The notes under the pieces are model-generated. The model saw nothing but the letters and a program-made list of their open reading frames with translations. It had not been told where the DNA came from and did not search any database. DNA of 39,359 nucleotides from Acrasis kona (Eukaryota; Heterolobosea; Eutetramitea; Acrasida; Acrasidae): the NCBI GenBank assembly GCA_026419775.2, contig JAOPGA020000223.1:1-39359 (forward strand), read 5' to 3'. The translations under genes and the position numbers were made by a program. Of the stretch, positions 9,929 through 20,471 are shown in pieces; position 1 is the stretch's first letter; each line of letters starts with the position of its first letter.

Positions 9929-12673
9929 ATGCAGGCCCATGCATGCCGTCACGAGCGATGTGGTCTTCTATCAAACACTATTGACATTAATGAACCATTT
10001 CATAAAGTGTGCAGACTTAATCATGACCCATCGTATTGTTGCCCACTTTGCCCGTTTGCTACGCTGCATAAGCCTAACGTATATCAACACATGGCACGAT
10101 CACACAAGAACGAGATGACACAAGTATAAATTCTTTTTCCTTTTGTTACCATTTAGATTAATTGTAGATATGGAAGTGAATTATTTAGATCTCTCTCCAA
10201 CGAGGCAACAATTCTACTACAACAAGCCCTTGAAAACACCAATGATGATGGAAATGACGGTTTTGGAGGACAAGATGATTTTGATGAAGGCGAGCAGCAA
10301 GATGCGGCCGAAGATCCAAACTTATTTCATGTTCATGGTGCGGACAAGTCTGATTTTCCAGACATGATGGAAGATGACTTCAAAGAGTTTGTTGAAGCAT
10401 TATGTACGCCATATTTGTTTCCGCCTTGCCTTCCCAAAGACCTCAAGGACATTACTAATCCCGCGCATGTTGAACGTCTGAATCGGAGTAAGCAACCTGG
10501 TAATGCAGTGATTCTTCCAAAAGTTGCAATTACCGAGATGGATAATAATTGGGACAGCATTGTTGAGAGCACCATTCAAAAGATGTTTGCAACCAAATTT
10601 ACAAATAAACAAATTGAGGTTCTCCGCAACACAGCAAACAAAATTATCGAACATGCTGGTATACAAAATGTGAGATTCCCATCAGCAACCACTTTTCGAA
10701 GAAATGTCAAGACTGACAATCCTCTTGATCCTAATTACCAAAATGGCTTTTATAAAAATCTACACAGGCTACCAACTTTTGTTGTTGAGGAGCAACTAGA
10801 TCCAGATGCTGAACAAGACGAAATACAGTTGTTCGATAACATACGACCAGCGGATATTCGACGAGAGAAGCGACGTAGAAGCAGGAAGAAGAAGAGCAAG
10901 GCTAAGAAAAAAAATCAAAACAAAGAACAGCCACCAAAACAAAACTACGAAGAGCGTCTATCTCTTCCGTTCCACATTGCTCGATTCTTTTCCTCAAAGG
11001 AGAACTGTAAACATGTACACTTTTTCCCTGTAGATACAGATCAAAAACATGCAGTTCATCACTCAAAGGTATTTGAAAAGATTTACCAGAAGCATCAAGA
11101 TAGTATAGTGGTCCCCATATCCTTCTTTCTAGATGACTTTGCCATGTATGGATTGGGTAGTCCATCTGCAACAGGTTCTTATGGCCAAATTGCCAGCATC
11201 GATCCAATGTTTGCTGATAAGTTTAACAGCATGTTTGCTTTTTCTGTTACGGATCCAAAGAAGTATGATATGGTTAAATTGTACGAACAACTTGTTGATG
11301 AGATTATTGTTGGCATCAAACGAGGGTTTTTTGTGTACCATGCTGGGCTGGAGGAGTACATTCGAATAAAGATTGATCCAACTTTTTTCGTAGCGGACAT
11401 GCCACAGAGAAACGAATTATGCTCAATGCTTGATGCAACAAAAATAAGAGGTTGCTACAGGTGTGTATGCAGTTTGTACCACTTCCAAAACACCATTCGC
11501 GAGATAAAAAATGCACACCCTGATGAGCTACAGGTTAGGTCAATAAACGAGAGACTAGAAGCAGAAGAACAAGGAATCACCCATCCTGATTATTCATCAA
11601 ATAAAAATGTCTTTGATCCCATCACAATGATGGATTATAATGATGGAAATTGTGATGATTACTTTAATATTCATGAGAGAGTTCAGACTGATTTGTTTCA
11701 TGCTGAGGTTTGCAAGAGTGGACACTTTAGAAAAATATTCAATGAGTCTGTTGATCAAATCACAAATGGACCAATGTCAAGTCAACTCAAGCCCCAATTA
11801 GTTTATCGCATTCTTGTGAGCACCGGTTTGAACTACGAACGTGTTGATCACTGGTCCGGTACAGATTACGACAAAGTGGCTCTGAACTCTGCATTCATAT
11901 TCCATGATCTTATTCTTAAAGATCGGTATAAAATTATTCTGTACCACAACTTGTATTATCGTCTTCTTCGTTCTTACATTGTTCACCCTGATACAGCCAA
12001 TCTTGCTCGTTACTGCTTTGCTCATCACCATCGCCAAAATGCAATAGTGAAAAAGTTGTATGGTGTGCAATATCCAAATATACATGCAGTGCAACACTGT
12101 ATTGAAGAGCTTGATGAACATATGATTCCACTGTATCTCTTATGGACGCAGAGATTCGAAAAATTCCATCAAGTGTTCAAGATTATTTTGGCGAAGAAAA
12201 AGGGGCTGCGTTGGTCATTCCTCCAATACTGTTTAGGTATTGTTCAAAATGTAGTAAAGGATTCGATTGAAGGCGATGATGAGAATCATAGAGTATCAGG
12301 TGCAAACACCAGTAGACCCATTCGATATTTATTCAAAAGAGAAGAGAAGGAGGAAATTGAAGAGATAAGAGGAGTGGAGTTCTGTGTTAGGTCGAAAGTA
12401 GAGTTCACAAAAGACAGAGTGTTAAGAGTGGGAGATTGGGTTAGAAGTGAGGATCAAGTAATGTGTCTTGAAGAAATTCTTGTGAATGAAGAAGTCATAC
12501 TCGTCTCTGGCATTAAATATAATCTCCAACAATCTGACATTCCATTTTGCAAGTTGGCAGTAAAAGAACAGCCTCAAGACGAAGAAAATCTCGATAAATG
12601 GTTCTTAAATGATTGCGACAAGGTTCACGTCATTGTTTTAGGTGATCATATATATTGTAATTTAATTGGTTGA
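9929..12673 (+). CDS. C2H2-finger DDE transposase, CMC/Transposase_21-like, about 904 residues
   Basis: Exon 1 (9929-10123) starts at ATG and encodes a classic C2H2 zinc finger, C38-x2-C41-x12-H54-x4-H59 (YCCPLCPFATLHKPNVYQH). A 33-nt phase-0 intron (10124-10156, gtataa...tttag) leads to a long exon 2 (10157-12673). A Lys/Arg-rich patch follows near residues 300-325 of the joined protein. Candidate catalytic residues are Asp in SFFLDDFAMYG (about 391), Asp in VADMPQRNEL (about 479) followed by the CYRC motif, and Glu in RFEKFHQVFK (about 733). This order (D, D with CxxC, E) fits the CMC/CACTA transposase core. The C-terminal 110 residues look like a small beta domain. The frame is intact, so the protein could be functional. 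The superfamily call is from motif resemblance only. Confidence 0.65.
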
Positions 12674-12715
12674 CTTCAAGAATAAACTAGACATTTTTTA
12701 AACAAAACTTCAAAC

Positions 12716-14403
12716 ATGAGCAGAACACCAAAGCAAAACCTTCAAAATATTGTGCAATACACCTTTGAAAACAGCTCCCATCTAACAAGATCAAGAGCAA
12801 AGAAATCAAGTGCACCTGCGGTGGGATTGAGTGCAACTCAATTTCACTATCACCCGTACCAGCAGCAGATTACACATGCAAACAATCAAGTAGTGATATA
12901 TTATTTAGACATTCTTATCAAACTCATTTAGAATCAATCCTCTCACATGCTGTCCACTCACATGCTGTCACAACCAACTGTAAGTAAAACACTACAATAC
13001 AATCAACTATTACTTTTATAGAATCGTACAAACATTCAACAAGCACAGGTAAGATTAGGAATGAGAAAAACGTCATTTAACATTTTCGTAGCAAAGTAAC
13101 GTAGTCCCCATACAAAACATGAACTGTCCTATGACATCCTGGGCTCCTGTTATCCAAACAAATCTTGCTCCATCACTCATNAGCCTTGCTCCACAGCGCC
13201 CATTGGAGCAAGCATACGTATTTAATGTCCAACCTCAGAAAGTTGACCCACAAACCGTTCAAGTCCTAACCCATTCTCAACCCACAGTTCAGGTCCAAAA
13301 CACCACATCCAACAATCCATCTGATGCGGTTCAAGTCCATCCACAACCCGTCGTTCAAGTCCAAACACATCCACAGCCCGTTCAATCCCAAAACATTACT
13401 CAAGTAACGAAATTGTCGAACGAACAAAACGCTTCGATGACTGAAAAGGTATCATGATCCTTACTTTGAAACTATTACTCAACTTTATCAGGCACNATCA
13501 ACAAAAACATCGCCAGCTGTTGGATCATCTTCAACTGTTCGTTTTACACTTTTTGTGCACAACTAATATTGTAAGCAGAAAAAACCAACCATCCCACAAA
13601 GGAAAGCAAGAACAAGTTTGGATGATGTAGTCAGAATTTCCTTGGATAAAGCGGAGCCACTCCAAAAGATCACTGAGACAACCGCGCCAGGGTATAAGAA
13701 GATTGTTGAAAAGGATGCAGAAGACGACCAAAGAAGACATGTTACAAATCTTGTCGATAAGAATCTCCTTAAGCAAAAAATGCCTCTCAAGAGAATGGAC
13801 ATTGCTCCAGAGTCGTCGTCAACAACATTAGTCGGACAAGCACCAACCACAACAAGTCCAGACATCACAAGCCTTGTAGAAAGAATCAAGGATTTGGAAG
13901 AATGGAGGAAAAAAGTCGAAGGCACTATGCAACAGGTCAAAGAGGAGGTGAAAGTGGAAGACGTGCCAAAACAAGTACAGAATGTACTGTCCGTCCATGA
14001 GAAGAAATTCAGAACCGCATTGACAACTGTTCATGAGCCAGGGATGGTTGCCATGTCCGCCATAGAGTTTCAAGATATGTTTCTATTCTTCAAGGCTGGA
14101 TTCATTTTTGCCAAATACTTTGAGACTGACGACGACAAGGATTTATCAACGGCCACTACAATTGTCAAAAAGGTCTTCCAAAAGGAACAAGACAAGTTGA
14201 AGAAGCAAAAGGAAATGCTAGAATTGTATGAGCACTTGACGAAATTATACCAGGAGGCAATGTGCACCCAGAAAGGGGAGGCCACAAGGGTCAAGCAGCA
14301 GCTGCATGCGATGAAGGCATGCCTAGAGACAGCTGTAAAAAATGGAAAAGGTACGCCAACCATCGCAGTCGTTGACGAGAGTGCTATGGAGGATGCCGAA
14401 TAA
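12716..14403 (+). CDS. Six-exon coiled-coil accessory protein of the 4.8-kb element, about 491 residues
   Basis: Exons are 12716-12889, 12932-12979, 13022-13048, 13092-13448, 13492-13536 and 13579-14403. The five introns are 42, 42, 43, 43 and 42 nt, all GT-AG and all phase 0, with one 27-nt micro-exon. The start is ATG 43 bp after the transposase stop. The N-terminal part is basic and Gln-rich. Residues about 90-200 carry degenerate QVQ/HPQPV repeats of low complexity. The C-terminal 270 residues are charged and helical, with a probable coiled coil near SLVERIKDLEEWRKKVEGT. There is no catalytic motif. Its position inside the inverted ends suggests an end-binding or assembly partner comparable in role to TNPA of En/Spm (inference). 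Two ambiguous bases fall in it (13182, 13496). Confidence 0.7.
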
Positions 14404-14543
14404 ACATTCTTTACATTGTAATTTTATGTGTACTTGATTGGACTTTTTCTTGTAATAACCCTTCTCAATTAGGACGTGTAGTTACAATATTCTTTTATTG
14501 GCTGCATTAGCCTTTTTGGTACGACGGATGTAGAATAAGGAAA

Positions 14544-14589
14544 TTCTGATCATTCGGTTGCCCAATATATTTTATCATAGTTCAGGGAA
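14544..14589 (-). repeat. Right terminal inverted repeat of the 4.8-kb element
   Basis: Reverse complement of the left end with a single mismatch. Confidence 0.9.
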
Positions 14590-15077
14590 CAAACCTTCAA
14601 TTTCGGCGTTGTAAAGTGGATAACTTCTTCTCGTACACTCATTAACAAATATAACAAGTGAACAGTTGACTGTTTGTCATAAATAAAAATTGAACATTAA
14701 TGTTAACCTAAATTTCTATTCTTTTAAAAATGTATTTATTTTGTGTTATACTGTAGGTTATTGTTCAAATAAAGAGAAAAAATGTTTTAACGTGAGAATG
14801 TAATGTGAGTTCTTCAACATGTGAAATAAATGTGATGTGATGACCAAATGAGCTGGCCGAAGGTCGGCGATGCCCAAGAGAGAAAGTTGATCTTGTCAAG
14901 AAATGAAATGTTATTTTTCTAACAACTTCCGAGTGAGAAAGTACTTTCCATGCGAAGCGGATGAGGGCCCGACCCAGAGGTCGGCGGCTAGGGCTTCGAT
15001 GCGAATAAAGTTATTCAAATAATTGTATTGTTTGTGAAATTGTTTTCGTATTCGTATTTTTATTTTGGAACTCCATA
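14590..15077. other. Spacer between two transposons with a GC-rich hairpin patch
   Basis: Mostly AT-rich. At 14850-14990 it turns GC-rich and holds two short hairpins with a shared core GGTCGGCG: CCGA-AGG-TCGG at 14857-14867 and CCGACC-CAGA-GGTCGG at 14969-14984. No gene is seen. It could be a fragment of a structured RNA or old repeat; no tRNA-like fold was found. Confidence 0.35.
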
Positions 15078-15143
15078 TTGTTAGTTGCAACCAAATGAAC
15101 CAGTTTTTTATAAAAAATGATTTATTTATGATGTGTCACACAA

Positions 15144-16457
15144 TTAAAAATTATAATTTTTTTTCAAAGACTCGACCTCATTATCAAGCTCGGCGAGCAT
15201 TTCTAAAATAACATGTCGCCTTCTTTCGATCGATGCAAGTTGATTGCGAACGAACAACTCTTGAGCCTCTACCTCGGCATCGATGTCGATCACGTCAGAA
15301 CTTGATTTCTTTGGTTCATCAAAATCATCATCCTCCCACTCGTAATCCATGGTTGATTCTTCATCTTTCTCGCTAAATTTGTCAACGCTGTCCTCCGTTG
15401 GTTCCCCTTGAATTTCGTAAGTGTTGTTTGATTCCTGATATTTGGTGTTGTTAAGTTCTTGATTTTTGTCCGTGTTGTTGGGTTCCTGATTTCTGTCCGT
15501 GTTGTTAGGTTGAGTGTTGCTCTGCTCTTCACCTGTTGCCTCTTCCTTATTGAAGCTATCCATCAACGTCCCATCCCTCATCAACTTGTTATAGACTTTA
15601 ACTGATCTCATAATTGATGTGATTCCTTGTGGTGAGGCAGATGGATCAACCTAATGTTGCTCTAGAAACTTTTGGAAGGAGATGTTCCTAGTTCCATGCT
15701 TGGCCCTCTGCTTGAGCTCATTCAATTCTTGCTTCTTCTTCTCCTTCTCCTGAGTGCGAGCTTGCTTGATTGCCTTTTTTTCTAGTGCGTCCTTTTCTTT
15801 TTGGATCTTACACCTTTCCCTCTCTACCTTTTTGTATTCCTGTTGCAATCTCTTGTTCTCAGCCTCTTGCTCTTTTTTCTTCTTGTTCTCAGCGGCTTCC
15901 TGCTCCCTTCGTTGTTTAGCTTCAGCGATGCGTTGTTCACATTCTTGCTTTTCTTTCTGCTTTTCGGCCCTTACTTTTTCACGTTCAACCCTCTCTTCAT
16001 ACCTCTTCTGCTCTGCCGCCTTACGTTGCTCCAGTTTGGCATTTCTCTTGTGCTCTTTTTCTTTCCTGCGCTCCTCCATTTCCTGTTCACGCTTCAGCTT
16101 TTTCAGTTCACGTTCAGACAGATTATTGGTGTTCCCACGTGTGCGTTTGCTGCCAACACTGTCATCTGATTCAGGGTCACTAGAGGTTACATCTTGTTCT
16201 TGATGGCAAGCGTGTGCTTCGGCAAACACAGACTCCTGGTATGCTGCGGCCTCCTCAAGGGTCGAGTTGTCAATCTCTCCGTACGATTCCTCGCTTGATG
16301 AATGTTCTTGTGTGGGTACCTGGGGCTCTACTTCTTCCTCAGAGCCATAGGAAAAGTCAGGGTCTCTGGTTGCTTGACGGCGCGTTCTTCTCTCCATCTG
16401 GGTTAAAGTCTGCTGGTCTTTGTCGATGACTGTGGTATGAGCGTTTCTTCTTACCAT
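15144..16457 (-). pseudogene. Coiled-coil accessory gene of the TA element, one in-frame TAG
   Basis: From ATG 16457 the frame runs 268 codons to a TAG at 15651-15653, then continues in the same frame without another stop to 15144 (about 437 codons in all). Residues 1-110 are acidic (GSEEEVEPQ). Residues 115-255 are an almost continuous Lys/Glu/Arg/Gln helix of single-helix or coiled-coil type (KKLKREQEMEERRKEKEHKR). After the TAG come NNTD repeats, an acidic stretch and a final amphipathic helix. The continued frame on both sides argues for a recent nonsense change or readthrough. A GT-AG intron that removes the stop and keeps frame was not found. It lacks catalytic motifs. Location inside the TIRs and opposite the transposase suggests an element-encoded partner. 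Confidence 0.7.
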
Positions 16458-16797
16458 TGTTTGTTTAACAGTTTAGTAGTTTGTTTGCTTTTATAGTGTG
16501 GAATGTATTCGTTAACGGTTAGATACGTTATATACTAACCTGAAAAGTATTATTCACCTGCCATATCTACATAGCTGCTTTGCCAAAGTGAGATGACAAA
16601 CCCTATACTGTTCATAAAAGTTCTTTATAGAAGGAGGGTTATCCATCAAAGTGATTAACTACACATATAACTACTCTTTCTTGTCAAATTTGTTAGACTG
16701 GTTCGTATTTGGAAACTGCTCATTCCTTCCTTGCTTTACTGATTCTGTATTTGTTTGAGTTGACTATTGAACTTCAATTAGCACTTATAAAAATTGA

Positions 16798-17880
16798 ATG
16801 CCCAACTGTACAAAGAGCAAGGGAAGTACAGTCGCTTATTTTGAATTGAGATATTATGCTGCAACATACGCAATGAAGCACGGTGTTTCAAAGGCTTTAA
16901 AAGCCTTTCCAACATGTACACGCGCTATGATACGATACTGGATCAATAAGATTACGCTTGATGAGCATCACAACAAAGGATGGGGCGGATTCAGAAATCA
17001 AAAAGACCACAAAGAAGAAATATGTGCTTTGACTTTTATTCATGTAACTCAATACCCTCTATCAACTGTTCAGGAGGTCACATACATGCTTTCGCGTTTT
17101 GGGCATGTTGTATCAAATGATTTCATTTACCAACTCTACAAATCTTGGGGATGGACAATCAAATCTCCAATCTATACTATGATTAACAAGTATTCAAAGG
17201 AAAATATCACATATTATGGGCATGTGGTTGCCACACTGACCCAAATTGACCCGCTACTTATTAAATGTTTTGATGAAAGTCACTATGAATCAAAGAATCT
17301 TTGTCAAACAACAGCAGTCGGCCCAATTGATGTGAAGCATACAGAACTTACCTACACTGAACCAGATGATATCGTAATGTCTTTACTTCTATTGACTTCT
17401 TTAAACACACCAGACCATTTATTTGTTGACCTGAAGTCTGATGGAGTAACTCAATATGATGTTCTTAGCTTTTTTGTTAATGCTATTGAAGATGGTTATT
17501 TATCAAGTGGAGAATACATACTTTTAGATAACGCAAAGACACATGCAGCAGAAGACACTTTGAGGACAATGTTACAGATTTTTGAGGCATACAATATCAC
17601 ACCCATCTTTCTTCCAACATACTCAAGTGAACTGAATCCTTGTGAATTAGTCTTTGCAATATTAAAAGCATTTCTCAGGTGCCACAGAAAGTTTCAAAAT
17701 CCTTTTTGGATTGAGGTTCTTGGGTCGTTTCATGATGTAACTTGGAGAAATGTGGCTTCATTCTATTCGAAGTGCTGGGACATCACTCATTTTGAGGAGT
17801 TGGGACGTCTGTCTTCTGGAATAAATATCTCGCAATCTAACCGACCTCAAAATCTTCGAAAAAATGAGAAAAAATTGTAA
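16798..17880 (+). CDS. Tc1/mariner (IS630-type) transposase, DD38E spacing
   Basis: An intact 360-codon frame from ATG 16798. The N-terminal 120 residues contain a helix-turn-helix type DNA-binding region (AMKHGVSKALKAFPTCTRAM). The catalytic residues are visible: Asp in IKCFDESHYES, Asp in YILLDNAKTHAAE and Glu in SSELNPCELVFAILK. There are 38 residues between the second Asp and the Glu, longer than the 34 of canonical Tc1. The order and the NPCE signature are typical of the DDE_3 fold. No frameshift is seen, so the protein may be active. It probably binds the inverted ends at 15078 and 17918 and cuts at TA. Base composition resembles the neighbours. Confidence 0.85.
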   Translation: MPNCTKSKGSTVAYFELRYYAATYAMKHGVSKALKAFPTCTRAMIRYWINKITLDEHHNKGWGGFRNQKDHKEEICALTFIHVTQYPLSTVQEVTYMLSRFGHVVSNDFIYQLYKSWGWTIKSPIYTMINKYSKENITYYGHVVATLTQIDPLLIKCFDESHYESKNLCQTTAVGPIDVKHTELTYTEPDDIVMSLLLLTSLNTPDHLFVDLKSDGVTQYDVLSFFVNAIEDGYLSSGEYILLDNAKTHAAEDTLRTMLQIFEAYNITPIFLPTYSSELNPCELVFAILKAFLRCHRKFQNPFWIEVLGSFHDVTWRNVASFYSKCWDITHFEELGRLSSGINISQSNRPQNLRKNEKKL

Positions 17881-17995
17881 AATAAATTTATTTTGGCTCA
17901 TTTGGTTGCGACTAACAATAGTTGTTTGGATAATACATGTCAACCGAACTATAATCGAATAATTGCCAAAAAGTACAGAAAACTCTGGAAAACAA

Positions 17996-18406
17996 ATGAA
18001 TACACAAAACAGGCCAAAACGTTCTCAATCAAAAGCGTCACAAAGAGTGCGACCTGGACCAATTTTTGATTGTTCAGATTTTGCATCACAATCTCGTACA
18101 AATGAAACTGACAACGAAGCGGTAGATGAATTATTAAGCTTGGCAAACTCAAGTGCACAGATAATAGACCAACAAATTGACGAAGAAGCAACAGCACCCG
18201 CTGACAATTACGAATCTGAACAGCAGATTGTTGAGCCACCCAAAAAGAAACGCAAGATGAAGAAACGCACTGCTTGGTGGTGGAAACATTGTATTGATGA
18301 TGTTGTTGTTGAAAATGTCATCATTTCAACAAAATGCAAGCATTGCGGTGAGATCCTCACAATGCCCACAAAGTCAGGAACACGCGTAAACCTTATTTCT
18401 CTGTAG
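17996..18406 (+). pseudogene. BED-type zinc-finger fragment (hAT-like N-terminus)
   Basis: From ATG 17996 the protein is polar for 90 residues. A Lys-rich patch (PPKKKRKMKKR) looks like a nuclear localisation signal. It is followed by WWWKHC...ISTKCKHCGEILTMP and a stop. The aromatic residues, the C-x2-C pair and SGTRVNL match the first half of a BED finger, as in the N-terminus of many hAT transposases. The His/Cys half and everything downstream are missing, so it is a truncated remnant. It begins 78 bp beyond the right end of the TA element. Confidence 0.5.
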
Positions 18407-18667
18407 TTGACCTTAAATCTCTGCAGTCAAAAAACACCTTGGTAAAATGGAATCTCGGATGTTGTAGAATTGTGGATAATGAACATTGACACCTGAAATT
18501 CACCTACCACCGTTTTCGACTATGGCGGTTTTAATGTGACGCTTCGCTTCTCAAATCTTTGACATTTAAAACTTTTAATCAATGTAAATTTAATGAAATT
18601 AAATTCATATTTCTTGCCACCAGACACTTGTGTTACTCTTTTAGTGGTCTCTATTCAATACCGCTCT
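18407..18667. other. Non-coding spacer, probable 3' flank of the non-LTR element
   Basis: AT-rich, no supported ORF. On the minus strand it follows the reverse-transcriptase reading frame, so it may be 3' untranslated sequence of that retrotransposon. No poly(A) tail or target duplication was identified. Confidence 0.35.
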
Positions 18668-19453
18668 TTAATAAACAAAATTCGCGCCAATAAACAGTTC
18701 TATAGTTTCGCGCTCATTTAACAACAAACAAATGAACGCAACAGACATCAAAACATAGAGTTCCAAGCGTACAGCTGATGAGATTATACACCTCCATCTA
18801 GAGTAGAAATCGCGGAGGTTGGAGTTGAAGATGGTGGATAGCTCATCAATACGGGCAGGGTCAGACCACAGAGGATCATTTAACAGTAGCACACCAACTG
18901 TGCATAGAAGTCTGGACGTGTGAATGTCAGTGGTATTTTTATTGAGAGCAAGGAGTATGTGAGTGGTAGGGTTGTTCACAAGAGTATTGTCGCGGAGGTG
19001 GATCCCTTCCATATAAAGCATGTTGCAAGCATTAACAAGATATGAGTTAATCATATTTGTTCTTGTAATGCGGCAACAAGACATGGTAGGGTGAACAGGG
19101 AGATTGTTCTCTGATTGGATATCCAGGAAGCGCCGTTTTGTTGTAAGAGCAAGATGGGTATCAAGTCTAGTGTTAAGCGCCTTGTGTAAGCCAACAATCG
19201 CTTCAGTGGTAAGAAGCAGGGATGGTTGACCTAGTCCATAACCACCTCTAGATGCAGGTGCAAATAGAAAGTGTTTACCCATGTGACGGCATTTGATGTT
19301 GGATGATCTGATAAAATTGGACGATATCAGACTGTCTAGCCTATTCAATTGAGCATTGGTCCAACTGAAGCAGTCACCAGCATATGTTATCGTAGGGATA
19401 ATAATACTGTTAACCGCAGTGATTAGTTGGTTGATGGGCAGTTGGTGTCGGTG
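18668..19453 (-). pseudogene. Non-LTR reverse transcriptase, thumb and C-terminal part
   Basis: The frame is open from the TA insertion point (19454) to a stop at 18668. It starts HRHQLPINQLITAVNS, IIIPTITYAGDCFSW and LNRLDSLISSNFIR, the pattern of the thumb region after the reverse-transcriptase palm (hydrophobic ..IPTITYAG.. then a basic helix). The remaining 220 residues are helical with scattered Cys and His. The true start is outside this piece, at about 25.6 kb. This piece itself has no stop. Confidence 0.65.
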
Positions 19454-19830
19454 TATTGTCGATAAATAAAAACCACAACCACCAAATGATTCAGATTTGG
19501 ACTCTTGACCGGATGGTTTTTGTGTGTTTTCACCGGAGTTGCTGATTATAATTGGTGAGGAGAGTATCCTAATTTGTGTGACAGGTTGTCATCCATCTCA
19601 TACAAATTTGTCACAATCCGTACAGATAATAATTGAAAGAAAAGTACATAACCTTATTTACTAATTTAATTCGCAATTTTACAAAATGCTACGGCTTTCA
19701 GCTCGTACTGTTTATTTCAAATAATTGTACAATTATGACTAAAATGATCAGCTCTTGAGCAGTTTATCAAATAAACATGCGTTTGCGATAAATGTTCTGT
19801 AGGTATAAGAACATAGGCTGCGGGACAGGC

Positions 19831-20287
19831 TCACTTCGCTCGCAGCTCGCTACGCTCGCGAACTTGACGGGGCTCCTGTTCATTGTCATCTTCGTCTTCA
19901 TCCTCGTCTGATTCAACTACGACCGGCCCTACATCTTCTTTGTACTCTTTGTTGTTTTGTTGGTTGACTTTGGAGAGTCGCAACTCAACGTCAGCCTTAA
20001 CCTCCGCAATCCCTTTTGAGACACTATCGGAGATCATTTTTTGGAGATCCTCCACTCTCAAAGATATTTTAGTGCGCTTTTTAGGTGGTTTCTCCTCCTC
20101 ATCATCATCTTCTTCTTCTTGATCCTCATTTGTCCCGCTACCGGAAGCACTCTCATTAGCTTTCTTCTTTCTGCCTCTCAAGAGCAGCGATATCTTTTTC
20201 TGCATAATATTGAGATGGAGTGATGCCATTCTTGGGTAATAGAGCCTTGAATGCATCAACAATAGAAATAGCGGAACCAGAGGACAT
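19831..20287 (-). pseudogene. Acidic/basic accessory protein 1 of the three-gene element, frameshifted
   Basis: ATG at 20287 begins MSSGSAISIVDAFKALLPKN, an amphipathic helix-rich start that continues to ...ALERQKEES. Near 20165 the frame shifts by one base to KKKANESASGSG and then runs to 19831. After the shift come an acidic block (QEEEDDDEEE), a basic block (KPPKKRTKI), a predicted coiled coil (LQKMISDSVSKGIAEVKADV) and a second acidic tail. The protein has about 150 residues. No catalytic motif is visible. It is transcribed away from accessory 2, so the 184 bp between 20287 and 20472 should contain both promoters. Confidence 0.5.
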
Positions 20288-20471
20288 TATGAAATGATGA
20301 TGATGGTGTGTGTGAAAGTATTGTTTTCAAACAATTAACACAAATCATTCACACACGCTATTTATACCCTACTTCATTGTAAACGATGGAATGAAATATT
20401 GGTCCCAGTTACAAAAGCTCATTTAATTAGTTATAAGGTTACTACTGTTAGTCTTATGGAAACAGTAATAA

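Larger units (their letters stand above)
9799..14589 (+). mobile_element. 4.8-kb two-gene DNA transposon (CMC/CACTA-like)
   Basis: It is bounded by 46-bp terminal inverted repeats (9799-9844 and 14544-14589, one mismatch) starting TTCCCTGAAC. A diverged second copy of the TIR core (TTGGGCATCCGAGGACCC) lies just inside the left end. It contains a two-exon transposase gene and a six-exon accessory gene, both on the plus strand. No clear target-site duplication could be read: the flanks are ...TTACCA on the left and CAAACC on the right. The class call rests on the transposase, not on the termini. Confidence 0.85.
15078..17918. mobile_element. Complete two-gene Tc1/mariner-like element with TA duplication
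   Basis: Termini are TTGTTAGTTGCAACCAAATG (left, 15078) and the reverse complement of TTGTTAGTCGCAACCAAATG (right, ending 17918). They match over about 26 bp with two transitions. Each end is flanked by TA (15076-15077 and 17919-17920), the Tc1/mariner target duplication. Inside are two head-to-head genes that fill the element. The coiled-coil gene ends 66 bp from the left terminus, the transposase ends 38 bp from the right terminus, and the 340 bp between their starts must hold both promoters. Confidence 0.9.

Noticed and set aside
15651-15672. A 19-nt GT-AG intron removing the TAG in the coiled-coil gene
   Set aside because: Its removal breaks the reading frame that continues correctly past the stop, and it is far shorter than other introns here.
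15754-16203. Plus-strand Ser/Phe/Cys-rich ORFs that look like membrane proteins
   Set aside because: They are the antisense of the Lys/Glu coiled-coil codons and lie wholly inside the TIR-bounded element's minus-strand gene.
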